Below are positions 41,749 to 51,529 of a stretch of 64,000 bases of DNA, in pieces. The first letter of the stretch is position 1, and every line of letters begins with the position of its first letter. The DNA comes from Pantoea sp. AS-PWVM4 (GTDB lineage Bacteria; Pseudomonadota; Gammaproteobacteria; Enterobacterales; Enterobacteriaceae), in the NCBI RefSeq assembly GCF_000468095.1, contig NZ_ASZC01000002.1, positions 124,001-188,000 of the forward strand, read 5' to 3'. A program made the translations under genes and the position numbers. The notes under the pieces are model-generated. The model saw only the letters and a program-made list of their open reading frames with translations, did not search any database and had not been told where the DNA came from.

Positions 41749-42177
41749 ATGGCCAGAACCCGTGGTCGCGGACGCCGCGACCTTAAGTCGGAAATCAACA
41801 TCGTTCCACTCCTGGACGTGCTGCTGGTGCTGCTGCTGATTTTTATGGCAACCGCGCCAATCATTACCCAAAGTGTGGAAGTGGATCTGCCGGATGCGAC
41901 TGATTCAAAAACAGTTTCCAGCGATGATAATCCGCCGGTGATTGTCGAAGTTTCCGGGGTAGGGCAGTACAGCCTGGTGGTGGATCACGATCGTATGAAC
42001 CAACTGCCTCCTGAGCAAGTGGTGAGCGAAGCGCAGCGCCGACTGGAAGCCAATCCGAAGACTGTTTTTCTGATCGGTGGTGCGAAAGATGTGCCTTACG
42101 ACGAAATCATCAAGGCGCTTAACCTGCTGCATCAGGCTGGCGTGAAATCTGTCGGTTTGATGACGCAGCCGATTTAA
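41749..42177 (+). CDS. tolR: Tol-Pal system protein TolR
   Basis: A 142-residue ExbD/TolR protein: cytoplasmic N-terminus RGRGRRDLKSEINIVPLLDVLLVLLLIFMATAP with the proton-path Asp in the single membrane helix, then a periplasmic domain ending GLMTQPI. 13 bases after tolQ. Confidence 0.97.
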   Translation: MARTRGRGRRDLKSEINIVPLLDVLLVLLLIFMATAPIITQSVEVDLPDATDSKTVSSDDNPPVIVEVSGVGQYSLVVDHDRMNQLPPEQVVSEAQRRLEANPKTVFLIGGAKDVPYDEIIKALNLLHQAGVKSVGLMTQPI

Positions 42178-42202
42178 AGCGAACCGTTTTTGGGAACCGA
42201 GA

Positions 42203-43462
42203 GTGTCGAAGGCAACCGAGCAAAACGAGAAGTTAAAACGCGCGATAATCATTTCGGTGATTCTGCACATCGTGTTGATCGCCTTGCTGATTTGGAGCTC
42301 GTTTAACGAAAAAATCGAATCCAGCGGCGGTGGCGGCGGTAGCGATATCGACGCGGTAATGGTCGACCCGGGTGCCGTGGTTGATCAATACAATCGTCAG
42401 CAGAATCAACAAAGCGATAGCAAGCGTGCCGAGCAGCAGCGCGAGAAACAGGCGCAGCAGCAGGCTGAAGAGTTGCAACAGAAGCAGGCCGCCGAACAAC
42501 AGCGTCTGAAAGAGCTGGAGAAAGAGCGTTTGCAGGCGCAACAGGAAGCCAAAGAGCAGGCGAAACAGCAGGCCGAGCAGCAGAAAGCGGCTGAAGCGGC
42601 GGCAAAACAGGCGCAGGAAGAACAGAAAGCGGCTGAAGCGGCAGCGGCGAAAGCCAAAGCCGACGCCAAAGCGCAGGCCGATGCACAGGCAAAAGCGGCG
42701 GCAGAAGCTCAGGCGAAAGCCGCTGCTGAAGCGAAGCAGGCAGCGGCTGAAGCGAAAAAACAGGCTGAGCAAGAGGCGAAGGCGGCAGCAGCCGAAGCGG
42801 CGAAAGAGAAAGCGGCGCAGGAAGCGAAAGCAGCGGCTCAGGCGAAAGCCAAAGCGGATGCCGAAGCCAAAGCGCAAGCCGCGGCCGATGCCAAGGCAAA
42901 AGCCGCGCAGGAAGCCAAAGAGAAAGCGGCTGAAGACGCGAAAGCTAAGGCTGCGGCTGAGGCGAAAGAAAAAGCCGAAGCAGCAGCGAAAGCGAAGGCG
43001 GATGCTGCGGCGAAAGCCAAAGCGGCAGCTGACGCGAAGAAGAAAGCCGCTGCTGAAGCGGCGAAGAATGAAAACGCTGTTGATGATCTGCTGGGTGGTC
43101 TTTCATCCGGTAAGAATGCACCGAAAAGTGGGAACGCTTCCGGTGGCGGGGCTGCGGCTGGACAAGGTAATCAGAAGAAAGCCGGTGCTTCAGGAGCCGA
43201 AATTAACTCCTATATGGGCCAGGTTGTGGCAGCGATTCAGAGCCGTTTCTATGATGCCGATTCGTACAAAGGTAAAGAGTGTAACCTGCGCATCAAGCTG
43301 GCTCCGGATGGCTTGCTGATTGATGTGAGGGCGGAGGGTGGCGATCCTGCGTTGTGTCAGGCGGCAGTCTCGGCGGCGAAACAGGCACGCATACCGAAGC
43401 CACCTTCACAGGCGGTGTATGAGGTGTTCAAAAACGCACCAATGGATTTCAAACCTCAGTAA
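42203..43462 (+). CDS. tolA: Tol-Pal system protein TolA
   Basis: A 419-residue periplasm-spanning protein. N-terminal membrane helix (about 13-34, RAIIISVILHIVLIALLIWSS), a long Ala/Lys/Glu-rich helical domain (about 65-295, repeats of AKAAAEAK type), and a globular C-terminal domain (about 320-419, GAEINSYMGQVVAAIQSRFYDAD...CNLRIKLAPDG) that contacts TolB and Pal. Start GTG 42203. Confidence 0.96.
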   Translation: MSKATEQNEKLKRAIIISVILHIVLIALLIWSSFNEKIESSGGGGGSDIDAVMVDPGAVVDQYNRQQNQQSDSKRAEQQREKQAQQQAEELQQKQAAEQQRLKELEKERLQAQQEAKEQAKQQAEQQKAAEAAAKQAQEEQKAAEAAAAKAKADAKAQADAQAKAAAEAQAKAAAEAKQAAAEAKKQAEQEAKAAAAEAAKEKAAQEAKAAAQAKAKADAEAKAQAAADAKAKAAQEAKEKAAEDAKAKAAAEAKEKAEAAAKAKADAAAKAKAAADAKKKAAAEAAKNENAVDDLLGGLSSGKNAPKSGNASGGGAAAGQGNQKKAGASGAEINSYMGQVVAAIQSRFYDADSYKGKECNLRIKLAPDGLLIDVRAEGGDPALCQAAVSAAKQARIPKPPSQAVYEVFKNAPMDFKPQ

Positions 43463-43578
43463 TGCAGTAACATACGGCAGGTTGAACTAAGGTTAGCTTG
43501 CCGTATTCTATGAGTACCCGTGTTTTTTCAGGAACAGTGCGAATTATCATGAACTCAGGTTCAGATAAGGGAGAAAAG

Positions 43579-44874
43579 ATGAAGCAGGCACTTCGTGTAA
43601 CCTTAGGTTTTTTTGTACTGCTGTGGGCGGCCATGCTGCACGCGGAAGTACGCATTGAAATTACGCAGGGCGTGAATACAGCACGTCCTATTGGTGTGGT
43701 TCCTTTCCAGTGGGCCGGTCCGGGCGCTGCACCAGAAGATATTGGTGGCATCGTCGCAGCAGACTTGCGTAACAGCGGTAAATTCAATCCGCTGGATCGC
43801 TCACGTCTGCCGCAGCAGCCGACCAGCGCACAGCAGGTTCAGCCTGCCGCCTGGAGCGCACTGGGTATCGACGCTGTCGTGGTAGGTCAGGTCACCCCGA
43901 ATGCCGATGGCAGCTACCAGATCGCTTACCAACTGGTGGATACCGGTGGTGCACCGGGCACGGTACTGGCGCAGAACTCTTACAAAGTGACGAAGCAGTG
44001 GCTGCGTTATGCCGCACACACTGCCAGTGACGAAGTGTTTGAGAAGCTGACCGGTATCAAAGGTGCCTTCCGTACCCGTATCGCGTACGTGGTACAGACC
44101 AACGGTGGTCAGTTCCCGTATGAACTTCGCGTTTCTGATTACGATGGTTACAACCAGTTTGTGGTGCATCGTTCGCCGGAACCGCTGATGTCACCGACCT
44201 GGTCGCCGGACGGCAGCAAACTGGCTTATGTGACCTTTGAAAGCGGTAAATCTGCGCTGGTAGTGCAGACGCTGGCAAACGGTGCGATTCGCCAGGTGGC
44301 TTCTTTCCCGCGCCACAACGGTGCGCCAGCCTTCTCGCCGGATGGTTCTAAACTGGCATTTGCCCTGTCTAAAACCGGTAGCTTGAATCTGTACGTGATG
44401 GACCTGGGTTCAGGTCAGATTCGTCAGATTACCGATGGGCGTTACAACAGCACCGAACCCACCTGGTTCCCGGATAGCCAGACCCTGGCTTACACCTCGG
44501 ATCAGGCCGGTGCGCCACAGATTTACAAAATTGGCATTAACGGCGGTGCGCCACAACGTATTACCTGGGAAGGTTCACAGAACCAGGATGCGGATGTGTC
44601 TGCCGACGGTAAAACAATGGTGATGATCAGCAGCGCCGGTGGTGCTCAGCATGTCGCCAAACAGGATCTGGAAACGGGAGCCGTTCAAACGTTAACGGAC
44701 ACGTTCCTGGATGAGACGCCAAGTCTGGCTCCTAACGGCACGATGGTAATCTATAGCTCTACTCAGGGGATGGGTTCCGTGTTGCAGTTGGTTTCAACCG
44801 ATGGGCGTTTCAAAGCGCGTCTTCCGGCAACTGATGGACAGGTAAAATCACCTGCCTGGTCGCCGTATCTGTGA
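43579..44874 (+). CDS. tolB: Tol-Pal system beta-propeller protein TolB
   Basis: A 431-residue periplasmic protein. The signal peptide [22 protein letters not shown] is followed by [21 protein letters not shown] (TolA-binding N-terminal domain), then a six-bladed propeller with repeats of the [16 protein letters not shown] type that binds Pal. ATG 43579 was chosen because it gives the signal peptide and has GGGAG upstream; longer in-frame starts lie in the intergenic region. Confidence 0.96.
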   Translation: MKQALRVTLGFFVLLWAAMLHAEVRIEITQGVNTARPIGVVPFQWAGPGAAPEDIGGIVAADLRNSGKFNPLDRSRLPQQPTSAQQVQPAAWSALGIDAVVVGQVTPNADGSYQIAYQLVDTGGAPGTVLAQNSYKVTKQWLRYAAHTASDEVFEKLTGIKGAFRTRIAYVVQTNGGQFPYELRVSDYDGYNQFVVHRSPEPLMSPTWSPDGSKLAYVTFESGKSALVVQTLANGAIRQVASFPRHNGAPAFSPDGSKLAFALSKTGSLNLYVMDLGSGQIRQITDGRYNSTEPTWFPDSQTLAYTSDQAGAPQIYKIGINGGAPQRITWEGSQNQDADVSADGKTMVMISSAGGAQHVAKQDLETGAVQTLTDTFLDETPSLAPNGTMVIYSSTQGMGSVLQLVSTDGRFKARLPATDGQVKSPAWSPYL

Positions 44875-44938
44875 TGCATCAATCCCCTGCTGAGGTGGGG
44901 GATCATATGTATGGCAAACAAAATAATAGGATAAAGAA

Positions 44939-45451
44939 ATGCAACTGAACAAAGTGCTGAAGGGTTTGATGCTGGCTCTGCCGGTTATCGCAGTGGCTGC
45001 ATGTAGCTCTCACAAAAACAACAACAACGACCAGACTGGTATGGGTGCTGATGGCGCTTACGGTTCTGGCCAGAACGGTAACATGTCTTCTGACGAGCAG
45101 GCACGTCTGCAAATGCAGCAGCTGCAGCAGAACAACATCGTTTACTTCGGTCTGGACAAGTATGACGTGCAGTCTGAGTACGCTCAGATGCTGGATCAGC
45201 ACGCTGCTTTCCTGCGTAGCAACCCGTCTTACAAAGTGACCATCGAAGGTCATGCGGATGAGCGCGGTACGCCGGAATACAACATCGCCCTGGGCGAGCG
45301 TCGTGCTAACGCAGTGAAAATGTACCTGCAGGGTAAAGGCGTGTCAGCTGATCAGATGTCTATCGTATCTTACGGTAAAGAGAAGCCGGCAGTTCTGGGT
45401 CACGACGAAGCGGCTTACGCTAAAAACCGTCGTGCCGTTCTGGTTTACTAA
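44939..45451 (+). CDS. pal: Peptidoglycan-associated lipoprotein Pal
   Basis: A 170-residue outer-membrane lipoprotein. Lipobox VAAC puts the acylated cysteine at residue 22. A Ser/Asn/Gln-rich linker precedes the OmpA-like peptidoglycan-binding domain ([36 protein letters not shown]). It anchors the outer membrane and is the TolB partner. Confidence 0.97.
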   Translation: MQLNKVLKGLMLALPVIAVAACSSHKNNNNDQTGMGADGAYGSGQNGNMSSDEQARLQMQQLQQNNIVYFGLDKYDVQSEYAQMLDQHAAFLRSNPSYKVTIEGHADERGTPEYNIALGERRANAVKMYLQGKGVSADQMSIVSYGKEKPAVLGHDEAAYAKNRRAVLVY

Positions 45452-45460
45452 GATAATCAC

Positions 45461-46273
45461 ATGATGAGTAACTTCAGACTTCATCTCTTGAGTCTGTCGT
45501 TACTGGTTGGTGTAGCGGCCCCCTGGGCCGCTAATGCCCAGGCGTCAATCAGTAGCGTTGGCTCAGGCTCGGTCGAAGACCGTGTCACCACTCTTGAACG
45601 AATCTCCAATGCCCAGGCTCAGCTTTTGCAGCAGTTGCAGCAGCAGATGAGTGACAACCAAAGCGATATCGATTCGCTGCGCGGGCAAATTCAGCAGAAC
45701 ACCTATCAGCTTAATCAGGTGATTGAGCGCCAGAAGCAGATCTACCAACAGATTGACAGTTTGAGCAGCGGTAATAATGGTGCTCAGGCCAGCGGTGGTG
45801 GTGATGCAGCGGCAGCCGCCGGTGGTGCTGATGCTGGTGCTGCCACCGCAGCCGCAGGCAGCAGTGACAGCGCAGCAACCGCAGCGCCGACACAAAGCGG
45901 TGATGCCAACAGCGACTACAATGCCGCTGTAGCGCTGATTCTGGAGAAGAAGCAGTACGATCAGGCCATTACTGCGTTGCAGGCATGGGTGAAGCGTTAT
46001 CCTGATTCGACTTACCAGCCCAATGCCAATTACTGGCTGGGGCAGTTGTTTTACAACAAGGGCAAAAAGGACGATGCGGCCTATTATTTTGCCACTGTGG
46101 TAAAAAACTACCCGAAATCGCCGAAAGCTGCAGAAGCGTTGTTTAAGGTTGGGGTGATCATGCAGGAGAAGAACGACACGGCGAAAGCCAAGGCGGTCTA
46201 CCAGCAAGTGATCAAACAATTCCCAAACAGCGAATCGGCAAAGCTGGCGCAGAAACGTCTCGCCGGGTTGTAA
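45461..46273 (+). CDS. cpoB: Cell division coordinator CpoB
   Basis: A 270-residue periplasmic protein: signal peptide ending AAPWAANAQA, a trimerising coiled coil (about 35-105, SVEDRVTTLERISNAQAQLLQQL), an Ala/Gly-rich linker, and C-terminal TPR repeats (SDYNAAVALI, TYQPNANYWLGQLFYNKGKKDDA). CpoB links PBP1B and Tol during septation. 9 bases after pal. Confidence 0.94.
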   Translation: MMSNFRLHLLSLSLLVGVAAPWAANAQASISSVGSGSVEDRVTTLERISNAQAQLLQQLQQQMSDNQSDIDSLRGQIQQNTYQLNQVIERQKQIYQQIDSLSSGNNGAQASGGGDAAAAAGGADAGAATAAAGSSDSAATAAPTQSGDANSDYNAAVALILEKKQYDQAITALQAWVKRYPDSTYQPNANYWLGQLFYNKGKKDDAAYYFATVVKNYPKSPKAAEALFKVGVIMQEKNDTAKAKAVYQQVIKQFPNSESAKLAQKRLAGL

Positions 46274-46360
46274 TTTGTGCAGCACAGACCGGATTTCGTG
46301 TGATTTCTGGTCTGGCCGCATGAAAGGTAAGCAATTGAGTGATTTGGTGGAAAATAAGGG

Positions 46361-46388
46361 TTGCGCTACCCCGCTAAATCAGTAATAT
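46361..46388 (+). promoter_or_regulatory. Promoter of the tRNA-Lys array
   Basis: TTGCGC (46361-46366), 16-bp spacer, TAATAT (46383-46388), followed by a GC-rich discriminator GCCGCCG typical of stringently controlled stable-RNA promoters. Confidence 0.65.
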
Positions 46389-46439
46389 ATGCCGCCGTTG
46401 CCGGGACATATCTTAACAAGTATCGGCAGCGCTGAAGAT

Positions 46440-46515
46440 GGGTCGTTAGCTCAGTTGGTAGAGCAGTTGACTTTTAATCAATTGGTCGCAGGTTCGAATC
46501 CTGCACGACCCACCA
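46440..46515 (+). tRNA. lysT: tRNA-Lys (anticodon TTT), copy 1
   Basis: 76 bases including the encoded CCA. The acceptor stem GGGTCGT/ACGACCC closes, the anticodon loop is ACTTTTAATC with TTT, and the T-loop is GGTTCGAATCC. The gene symbol follows the E. coli cluster position and is approximate. Confidence 0.97.
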
Positions 46516-46568
46516 TCTCAACCTCTAATCGGTTCAGTGTTTTCTTCAGTTTGCTTCACAACCACGAT

Positions 46569-46644
46569 GGGTCGTTAGCTCAGTTGGTAGAGCAGTTGAC
46601 TTTTAATCAATTGGTCGCAGGTTCGAATCCTGCACGACCCACCA
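46569..46644 (+). tRNA. tRNA-Lys (anticodon TTT), copy 2
   Basis: Identical in all 76 bases to copy 1, 53 bases downstream. Confidence 0.97.
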
Positions 46645-46677
46645 TCTGGTCACTCTGGTTGTAAGCCCTCATCGAGC

Positions 46678-46753
46678 GGGTCGTTAGCTCAGTTGGTAGA
46701 GCAGTTGACTTTTAATCAATTGGTCGCAGGTTCGAATCCTGCACGACCCACCA
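46678..46753 (+). tRNA. tRNA-Lys (anticodon TTT), copy 3
   Basis: Identical to copies 1 and 2, 33 bases after copy 2. No tRNA-Val genes are interspersed, unlike the E. coli lys-val cluster at this site. Confidence 0.97.
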
Positions 46754-46795
46754 ATATTGCTTCCTGGGATATTTGATAATATCCGGGGAAATAAG

Positions 46796-46832
46796 AAAAC
46801 CGCCTCTCTGTTTCAGAGAGGCGGTTTTTTTT
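46796..46832 (+). terminator. tRNA-Lys array terminator
   Basis: AAAACCGCCTCTCTG and CAGAGAGGCGGTTTT form a long perfect stem with a 3-nt loop, followed by T's. Confidence 0.95.
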
Positions 46833-46960
46833 CATCTTGATGAATTCCATGCCTGATAGTTCAGCATTTTGTCTGCGAATGTGCGGCAATTTTTCGGAGA
46901 AAAATCTAAATTTCCGATGACACTATTGCGTTAGAGAACCTGGGCAAACATACTATTTAA

Positions 46961-47068
46961 CTACCGCATTATCATCATTCTCGATGTATTCACTGTGAAC
47001 ACAGGCGCTGCCAGCCAGGCGACGCTGGCGATGTCCCCGGTCAGTCTCCATGTTCCGGGACGGAACAT
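46961..47068 (-). CDS. Possible 35-residue ORF, uncertain
   Basis: In the 345-base gap between the tRNA array and the large transferase gene, the reverse strand holds MFRPGTWRLTGDIASVAWL then AAPVFTVNTSRMMIMR. The segment is GC-rich against AT-rich flanks, which suggests coding or former coding. No ribosome site is visible at normal distance, and its first bases form a 7-bp inverted repeat (ATGTTCC/GGAACAT). I do not recognise it. Confidence 0.25.
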   Translation of the reverse strand: MFRPGTWRLTGDIASVAWLAAPVFTVNTSRMMIMR

Positions 47069-47177
47069 TAGCGAAGAATCAGTCTGCTCCCAGTCTTGGT
47101 AATGCTGGATATATAAGATGATTCTTATACGAAATGGGATTATGCTGAAGCCGTTGTAAGTGTCTTTGGGAAAAAAA

Positions 47178-50100
47178 ATGAACTCGACTGAAAAAGAATT
47201 CAATACAGTAAAGGAATTCAAAAACGCTTCAAATACCTCTGCAGAAATTAAGATTGGAATTGGTGGGAACTCCGCATACCCGGATTTGACCATGAATGCG
47301 ATTGCGTTCATGCAACCAACGGAGCTTACCCAATCAGCCTGGCTTGAACATATCCCCTTTGCTTTTTGGCTGACCAATGCCCACAAACCGCGCGTTCTGG
47401 TTGAGCTGGGCACACATTATGGCTCATCGTATTTTGCATTCTGCCAGGCAATTGAACAGCTGCGTTTACCTACTCGAAGTTACGCCATCGATGCCTGGAA
47501 AGGTGATGAGCATGCCGGCTTTTATGGCGAAAACGTCTATGGCTCGGTGCATGCTCACAATACTCGTTTCTACTCACGCTTCTCTACACTCATGCGCACC
47601 ACCTTTGATGAAGGGGCTAACTTCTTCAAAGAGGGTGAAATCGATCTGCTACATATCGATGGATACCATACTTACGAAGCCGTGAAACACGACTTTGACA
47701 CCTGGCTGCCGAAACTCTCCAGTCGTGGGGTGGTTATTATTCATGACAGCAACGAGCGTAAGGGGGACTTTGGCGTCTTCCGCTTTGTTGAGGAGTTAAG
47801 ACACACCTATCCCTGTTTCGAATTTGCCCACGGTCATGGTTTAACGATAGTGGGGGTGGGGGCTGAGCAAACCGCAGCATTACAACGCTTGTTTGCAGCC
47901 GATAACGATGAAACGCAACTCCGCAACGTTCAGGAAGTGTTTGCCCGTCTGGGGAAAGCTTGCCTTGATGAATATAGTGTACGTTCGTTAAAAACAACGA
48001 TTGGGGCTGCCCAAAGCGAGCGCGATCGCTCGGTTAAGGAAGCGGAGCAACTCCGCCAGCGAATTGCGGAAGCAGAAGTAACGATATCTCAGCAAAAGGA
48101 ACAGTTCCGCATGCGGATTATGGAAAATGACAACGCCAGAGAACGGACAGATGCAAAAACCGCTGCGCAAATTGTGGAATTAGAGGCTTCTCTGTCGCGG
48201 GCTACACAACAGCTGGTGCTGCGCAGACAAGAAAATGAGATGTTACTCGCTGAAGCCAGAAAGGCGGCTGAATCGCTGGCACTGGCCACTCAGGAGCTTG
48301 CGTTCAAAAATGAGGATATCAGAATCATTCTGAACTCTTCCTCATGGCGTATCACTGCGCCTGTGCGTGCTACGAAACGCGCGCTGCGTCGTGTATTACG
48401 ACGGACAAAAAACACGCTACTGCGACGTCAATCTGTTGCTTCAGGAATGCCTGAGCAACAGGTTCAGGTCGATCGCGAATGGTATCTGCAAACCTATCCA
48501 GATGTATTGGGGTCGGGTGTCGAGCCAGAAGAACATTACCAGAACTACGGTAAGCACGAAGGTCGCTATCCTACCCAAAATGCCTTTCTGCAGGCTGAGG
48601 TGCCAGATTTCGATGCAGAATGGTATCTCGATACCTACACCGACGTTGCCCGCGCGCAGATATCTGCGGTGTACCATTACATTACGCATGGACGTCAGGA
48701 AGGACGATTTTCTTCATTAGCCAGGCTGGTCGCGCAGGATCTGGATATTCCGTGGTATCTGGAAACCTATCCTGATGTTGCTGCATCAGGTATGGACCCG
48801 TTCGAACATTTTCTTCTGTATGGTCATACCGAAGGGCGTCAGCCGAGTGCAACGCCGCGCATGTTAGAAGCACCGTTCTTCCGCTATGGGCCTTCAGAAT
48901 ATGGTGCTAAAGGAAGGACGTTATTGATTGACGCCCCAGTGCAATTGAATGAAGGTTTCTCGCGCACCATTGGTGTCCATCTGCACTTGTATTATGTCGA
49001 TCTGGCCGATGAATTCATCAAACATTTGAATACCATCCCGACGGGCTTTGATCTGTTTATTTCGCTGCCTCGTGGCAAGCATAATGTCGAAGAGTGCGAG
49101 CGCAAATTCCGTACGGGTATTAAAACGCTTAAAAAATTAATCATCCGGGAAACAGAAAATAAAGGGAGAGATATTTATCCGTTTATTGTTGAGTTTGGTC
49201 CGGAATTGCTTTCCTACGAACTTATTCTTCATATTCACTCGAAGAAATCGCCACAAGCGTTATCAAAAGGATGGCGTCGTTTCCTGCTGCATTACACGCT
49301 GGGCAGTGAGTCTATTACGACACAAATCCTGAATTCATTTGATAACGATCCGAAATTAGGTGTGTTATTCCCGGCTTATTTCTACGGGGTGACACGTCAA
49401 CCTAATTGGGGAGGCAATCGTGAGATAGTTAAGGAACAGCTGGCACGTCTGGGCTTCACCTATGACATGACCTATTGTCCGGACTATCCGGCAGGATCGT
49501 TCTTCTGGTCGCGTTCTGATGCATTGCGCCCACTGCTCAATGGTGAATACCGTCTGGAAGATTTTGACGAAGAGGAAGGACAGTATGACGGTACGCTGGC
49601 ACATGGTTTTGAGCGCCTGTTTGGTACGGTCCCGCTGTTGCAGAATTACACGACAACGATGCGTTTCGTCGACAGGGACTTCCGTCTGATCAACTACTTT
49701 GATCGAGCGCGTTTAGCTGATTCTGAGTCTGGTAGTTTCCCGCAATTGGTGCGTGACCGTCACGCGGATATCGAAGCTTACCAGCGTGCCGTTCAGGAGA
49801 GGGGCGGTCGGAAACCACGTATTGCATTGGTTACTGCCATTATTGGGCCTTTTGATGCGTTACTGCTGCCCAAATGCCTTGAAAGCGATGTCGATTACCA
49901 CTGTTTTTCTGATTCGGTCACCGATGGTTACGGTGTGTTCCGGATGCATCTTCCGCCTTATATTGATGCCGATCCTCGCCGCTCAGCGCGATATATTAAG
50001 ACTAATTTGCTGAAATATATCGAAAACTATGATTATGTCATCTGGATCGACGCCAACGTTGAGCTGAATGTCCCGGTTTCTGATCTGGTGGAACGCGTGG

Positions 50101-51434
50101 CGTTATCTGAACGGCAGATTGGCGCGATTAAACATCCAATCCGCGACACCTGGCTGGAAGAAGCTGAAGAGATCCTGGCGTTGGAGCTTGATGATCCGTC
50201 AGCAGTCAGCGAGCAGATTGGCCGTTATAAAGCCATTGATGAGCTGAGTCTTATTCCGCTGATCGAAAGCAATGTGCTGGTGCTGGATGCGCGCGAGCAG
50301 GCGGTGCATAACTTCATGAAGCTGTGGTGGAACGAGATCAACACCTACAGCCGCCGTGATCAGATCAGTATAAGTTATGCGTTGAACGCATCTGGCGTCA
50401 CCTGGTATCCGTTGCTGGAAGATAATCAATCGGTGCGTGACTCTGACGAGTTTGCACTGTACGAGCATGGTTTGAACCAATGGGGACCGCAGCCGCATAT
50501 CTACGCAAGCTGGCATACCCCGGCCTCTGAACCGGTAGTTGATATCAGTTACACGTCTGCTGACAAGGACGCACAACCGCAGAAATCTCTCGATCTTGAT
50601 GTTGTGGTCTGTGTTCACAACGCACTGGATGATGTGCGTGCGTGCCTGGCATCTCTGGATGAAGCATTGCAGGGACGAGGAAATATCATTCTGGTCGATG
50701 ATGCCTCCGCTAAAGAGACCGAGCAATTTCTCGCGGAATTTGCCGTTGCCAAAGGCGCCAAATTGATCAGACAGGAAGTTCGACTGGGTTACACCAAGAC
50801 AGCCAATAATGGTGTGCGCGGTGGCTCCAGCCGCAATGTGTTGTTGCTTAACAGTGACACTATCGTTCCCGCAGGTGCGTTAGAAAAACTGTGTCATGCG
50901 CTGGATAGCCAACCAAACCTTGGCGTAGTGGGGCCACTTTCCAATGCGGCAAGTACCCAATCCGTGCCTTCTATCAAGGGCACCACAACGCAAACGGCAA
51001 TTAACGCACTGCCGGACGGCCTGACTCCGGCGGATATTGATCACTTCTTCGAGACACGCTGGGATCGTCAGTTGGTGCGCGTACCATTGGTACATGGTTT
51101 CTGTTTCGCGGTTAAGCGTGAAGTGTTTGATGCAATAGGTCTGTTCGACGAAAAAAGCTTCCCACACGGCTATGGCGAGGAGAATGATTTCTGTTTCCGC
51201 GTGTCGGATGCCGGTTTCGATCTGGCTGTCCTCACCAACACTTACATCTACCATGCAAAATCAAAGAGCTATGCCAGTGATGAGCGCACCCGACTGATGG
51301 ATGAAGGGATGCAGGCACTGATCCGTAAGTACACTCGCCAGAGGATTGAGCGTTCAGTGGCGACCATGAACGCCCAGCCGAAGCTGGAACTGGCGCGTGA
51401 GCAGGCACAAACGCTGTATGATGAACATGCCTGA
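47178..51434 (+). CDS. Multidomain methyltransferase-glycosyltransferase (1418 residues)
   Basis: A very large cytoplasmic protein. Domains by residue: class I SAM methyltransferase of the Methyltransf_24 type (about 70-230; VLVELGTHYGSSY, LLHIDGYHTYEAV, VVIIHDS); coiled coil (about 270-385) ending in SSSWRITAPVR; three WYL-x2-Y-x-DV repeats at about 432, 479 and 523; RgpF-like rhamnan-synthesis domain (about 590-840; RDIYPFIVEFG, LILHIHSKKS); DUF616-like glycosyltransferase (about 880-1115; IALVTAIIGPFDAL, YVIWIDANVELN); GT2 glycosyltransferase (about 1138-1380; VVVCVHNALDDVRACLASL, LLNSDT, GEENDFCFRVSDAGF). Probably assembles and methylates a surface glycan. ATG 47178 has GGGA upstream; GTG 47160 is an alternative. 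Single-gene unit with its own terminator. Confidence 0.85.
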   Translation: MNSTEKEFNTVKEFKNASNTSAEIKIGIGGNSAYPDLTMNAIAFMQPTELTQSAWLEHIPFAFWLTNAHKPRVLVELGTHYGSSYFAFCQAIEQLRLPTRSYAIDAWKGDEHAGFYGENVYGSVHAHNTRFYSRFSTLMRTTFDEGANFFKEGEIDLLHIDGYHTYEAVKHDFDTWLPKLSSRGVVIIHDSNERKGDFGVFRFVEELRHTYPCFEFAHGHGLTIVGVGAEQTAALQRLFAADNDETQLRNVQEVFARLGKACLDEYSVRSLKTTIGAAQSERDRSVKEAEQLRQRIAEAEVTISQQKEQFRMRIMENDNARERTDAKTAAQIVELEASLSRATQQLVLRRQENEMLLAEARKAAESLALATQELAFKNEDIRIILNSSSWRITAPVRATKRALRRVLRRTKNTLLRRQSVASGMPEQQVQVDREWYLQTYPDVLGSGVEPEEHYQNYGKHEGRYPTQNAFLQAEVPDFDAEWYLDTYTDVARAQISAVYHYITHGRQEGRFSSLARLVAQDLDIPWYLETYPDVAASGMDPFEHFLLYGHTEGRQPSATPRMLEAPFFRYGPSEYGAKGRTLLIDAPVQLNEGFSRTIGVHLHLYYVDLADEFIKHLNTIPTGFDLFISLPRGKHNVEECERKFRTGIKTLKKLIIRETENKGRDIYPFIVEFGPELLSYELILHIHSKKSPQALSKGWRRFLLHYTLGSESITTQILNSFDNDPKLGVLFPAYFYGVTRQPNWGGNREIVKEQLARLGFTYDMTYCPDYPAGSFFWSRSDALRPLLNGEYRLEDFDEEEGQYDGTLAHGFERLFGTVPLLQNYTTTMRFVDRDFRLINYFDRARLADSESGSFPQLVRDRHADIEAYQRAVQERGGRKPRIALVTAIIGPFDALLLPKCLESDVDYHCFSDSVTDGYGVFRMHLPPYIDADPRRSARYIKTNLLKYIENYDYVIWIDANVELNVPVSDLVERVALSERQIGAIKHPIRDTWLEEAEEILALELDDPSAVSEQIGRYKAIDELSLIPLIESNVLVLDAREQAVHNFMKLWWNEINTYSRRDQISISYALNASGVTWYPLLEDNQSVRDSDEFALYEHGLNQWGPQPHIYASWHTPASEPVVDISYTSADKDAQPQKSLDLDVVVCVHNALDDVRACLASLDEALQGRGNIILVDDASAKETEQFLAEFAVAKGAKLIRQEVRLGYTKTANNGVRGGSSRNVLLLNSDTIVPAGALEKLCHALDSQPNLGVVGPLSNAASTQSVPSIKGTTTQTAINALPDGLTPADIDHFFETRWDRQLVRVPLVHGFCFAVKREVFDAIGLFDEKSFPHGYGEENDFCFRVSDAGFDLAVLTNTYIYHAKSKSYASDERTRLMDEGMQALIRKYTRQRIERSVATMNAQPKLELAREQAQTLYDEHA

Positions 51435-51459
51435 ATGTTAAAGTAATTATTGGCTAAAC

Positions 51460-51482
51460 AAGGCGCCCTGAGGGCGCCTTTT
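51460..51482 (+). terminator. Terminator of the large transferase gene
   Basis: AAGGCGCCCT-G-AGGGCGCCTT followed by T's; 25 bases after the stop. Confidence 0.8.
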
Positions 51483-51529
51483 AGTTTTTTTGTAGGGGTA
51501 ACGGTGCCAGGGGTATCACTCTGTAAACC

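Noticed and set aside
42233..43020. Long open frames on both strands across tolA
   Set aside because: They arise from the Ala/Lys-rich periodic codons of the TolA helical domain, not from separate genes.
42600..43070. Tandem DNA repeat in tolA
   Set aside because: Degenerate low-complexity coding for the helical domain, normal for TolA; not an independent repeat element.
46440..46753. Three near-identical direct repeats as a possible CRISPR or duplication array
   Set aside because: The repeats are complete tRNA-Lys genes with CCA ends.
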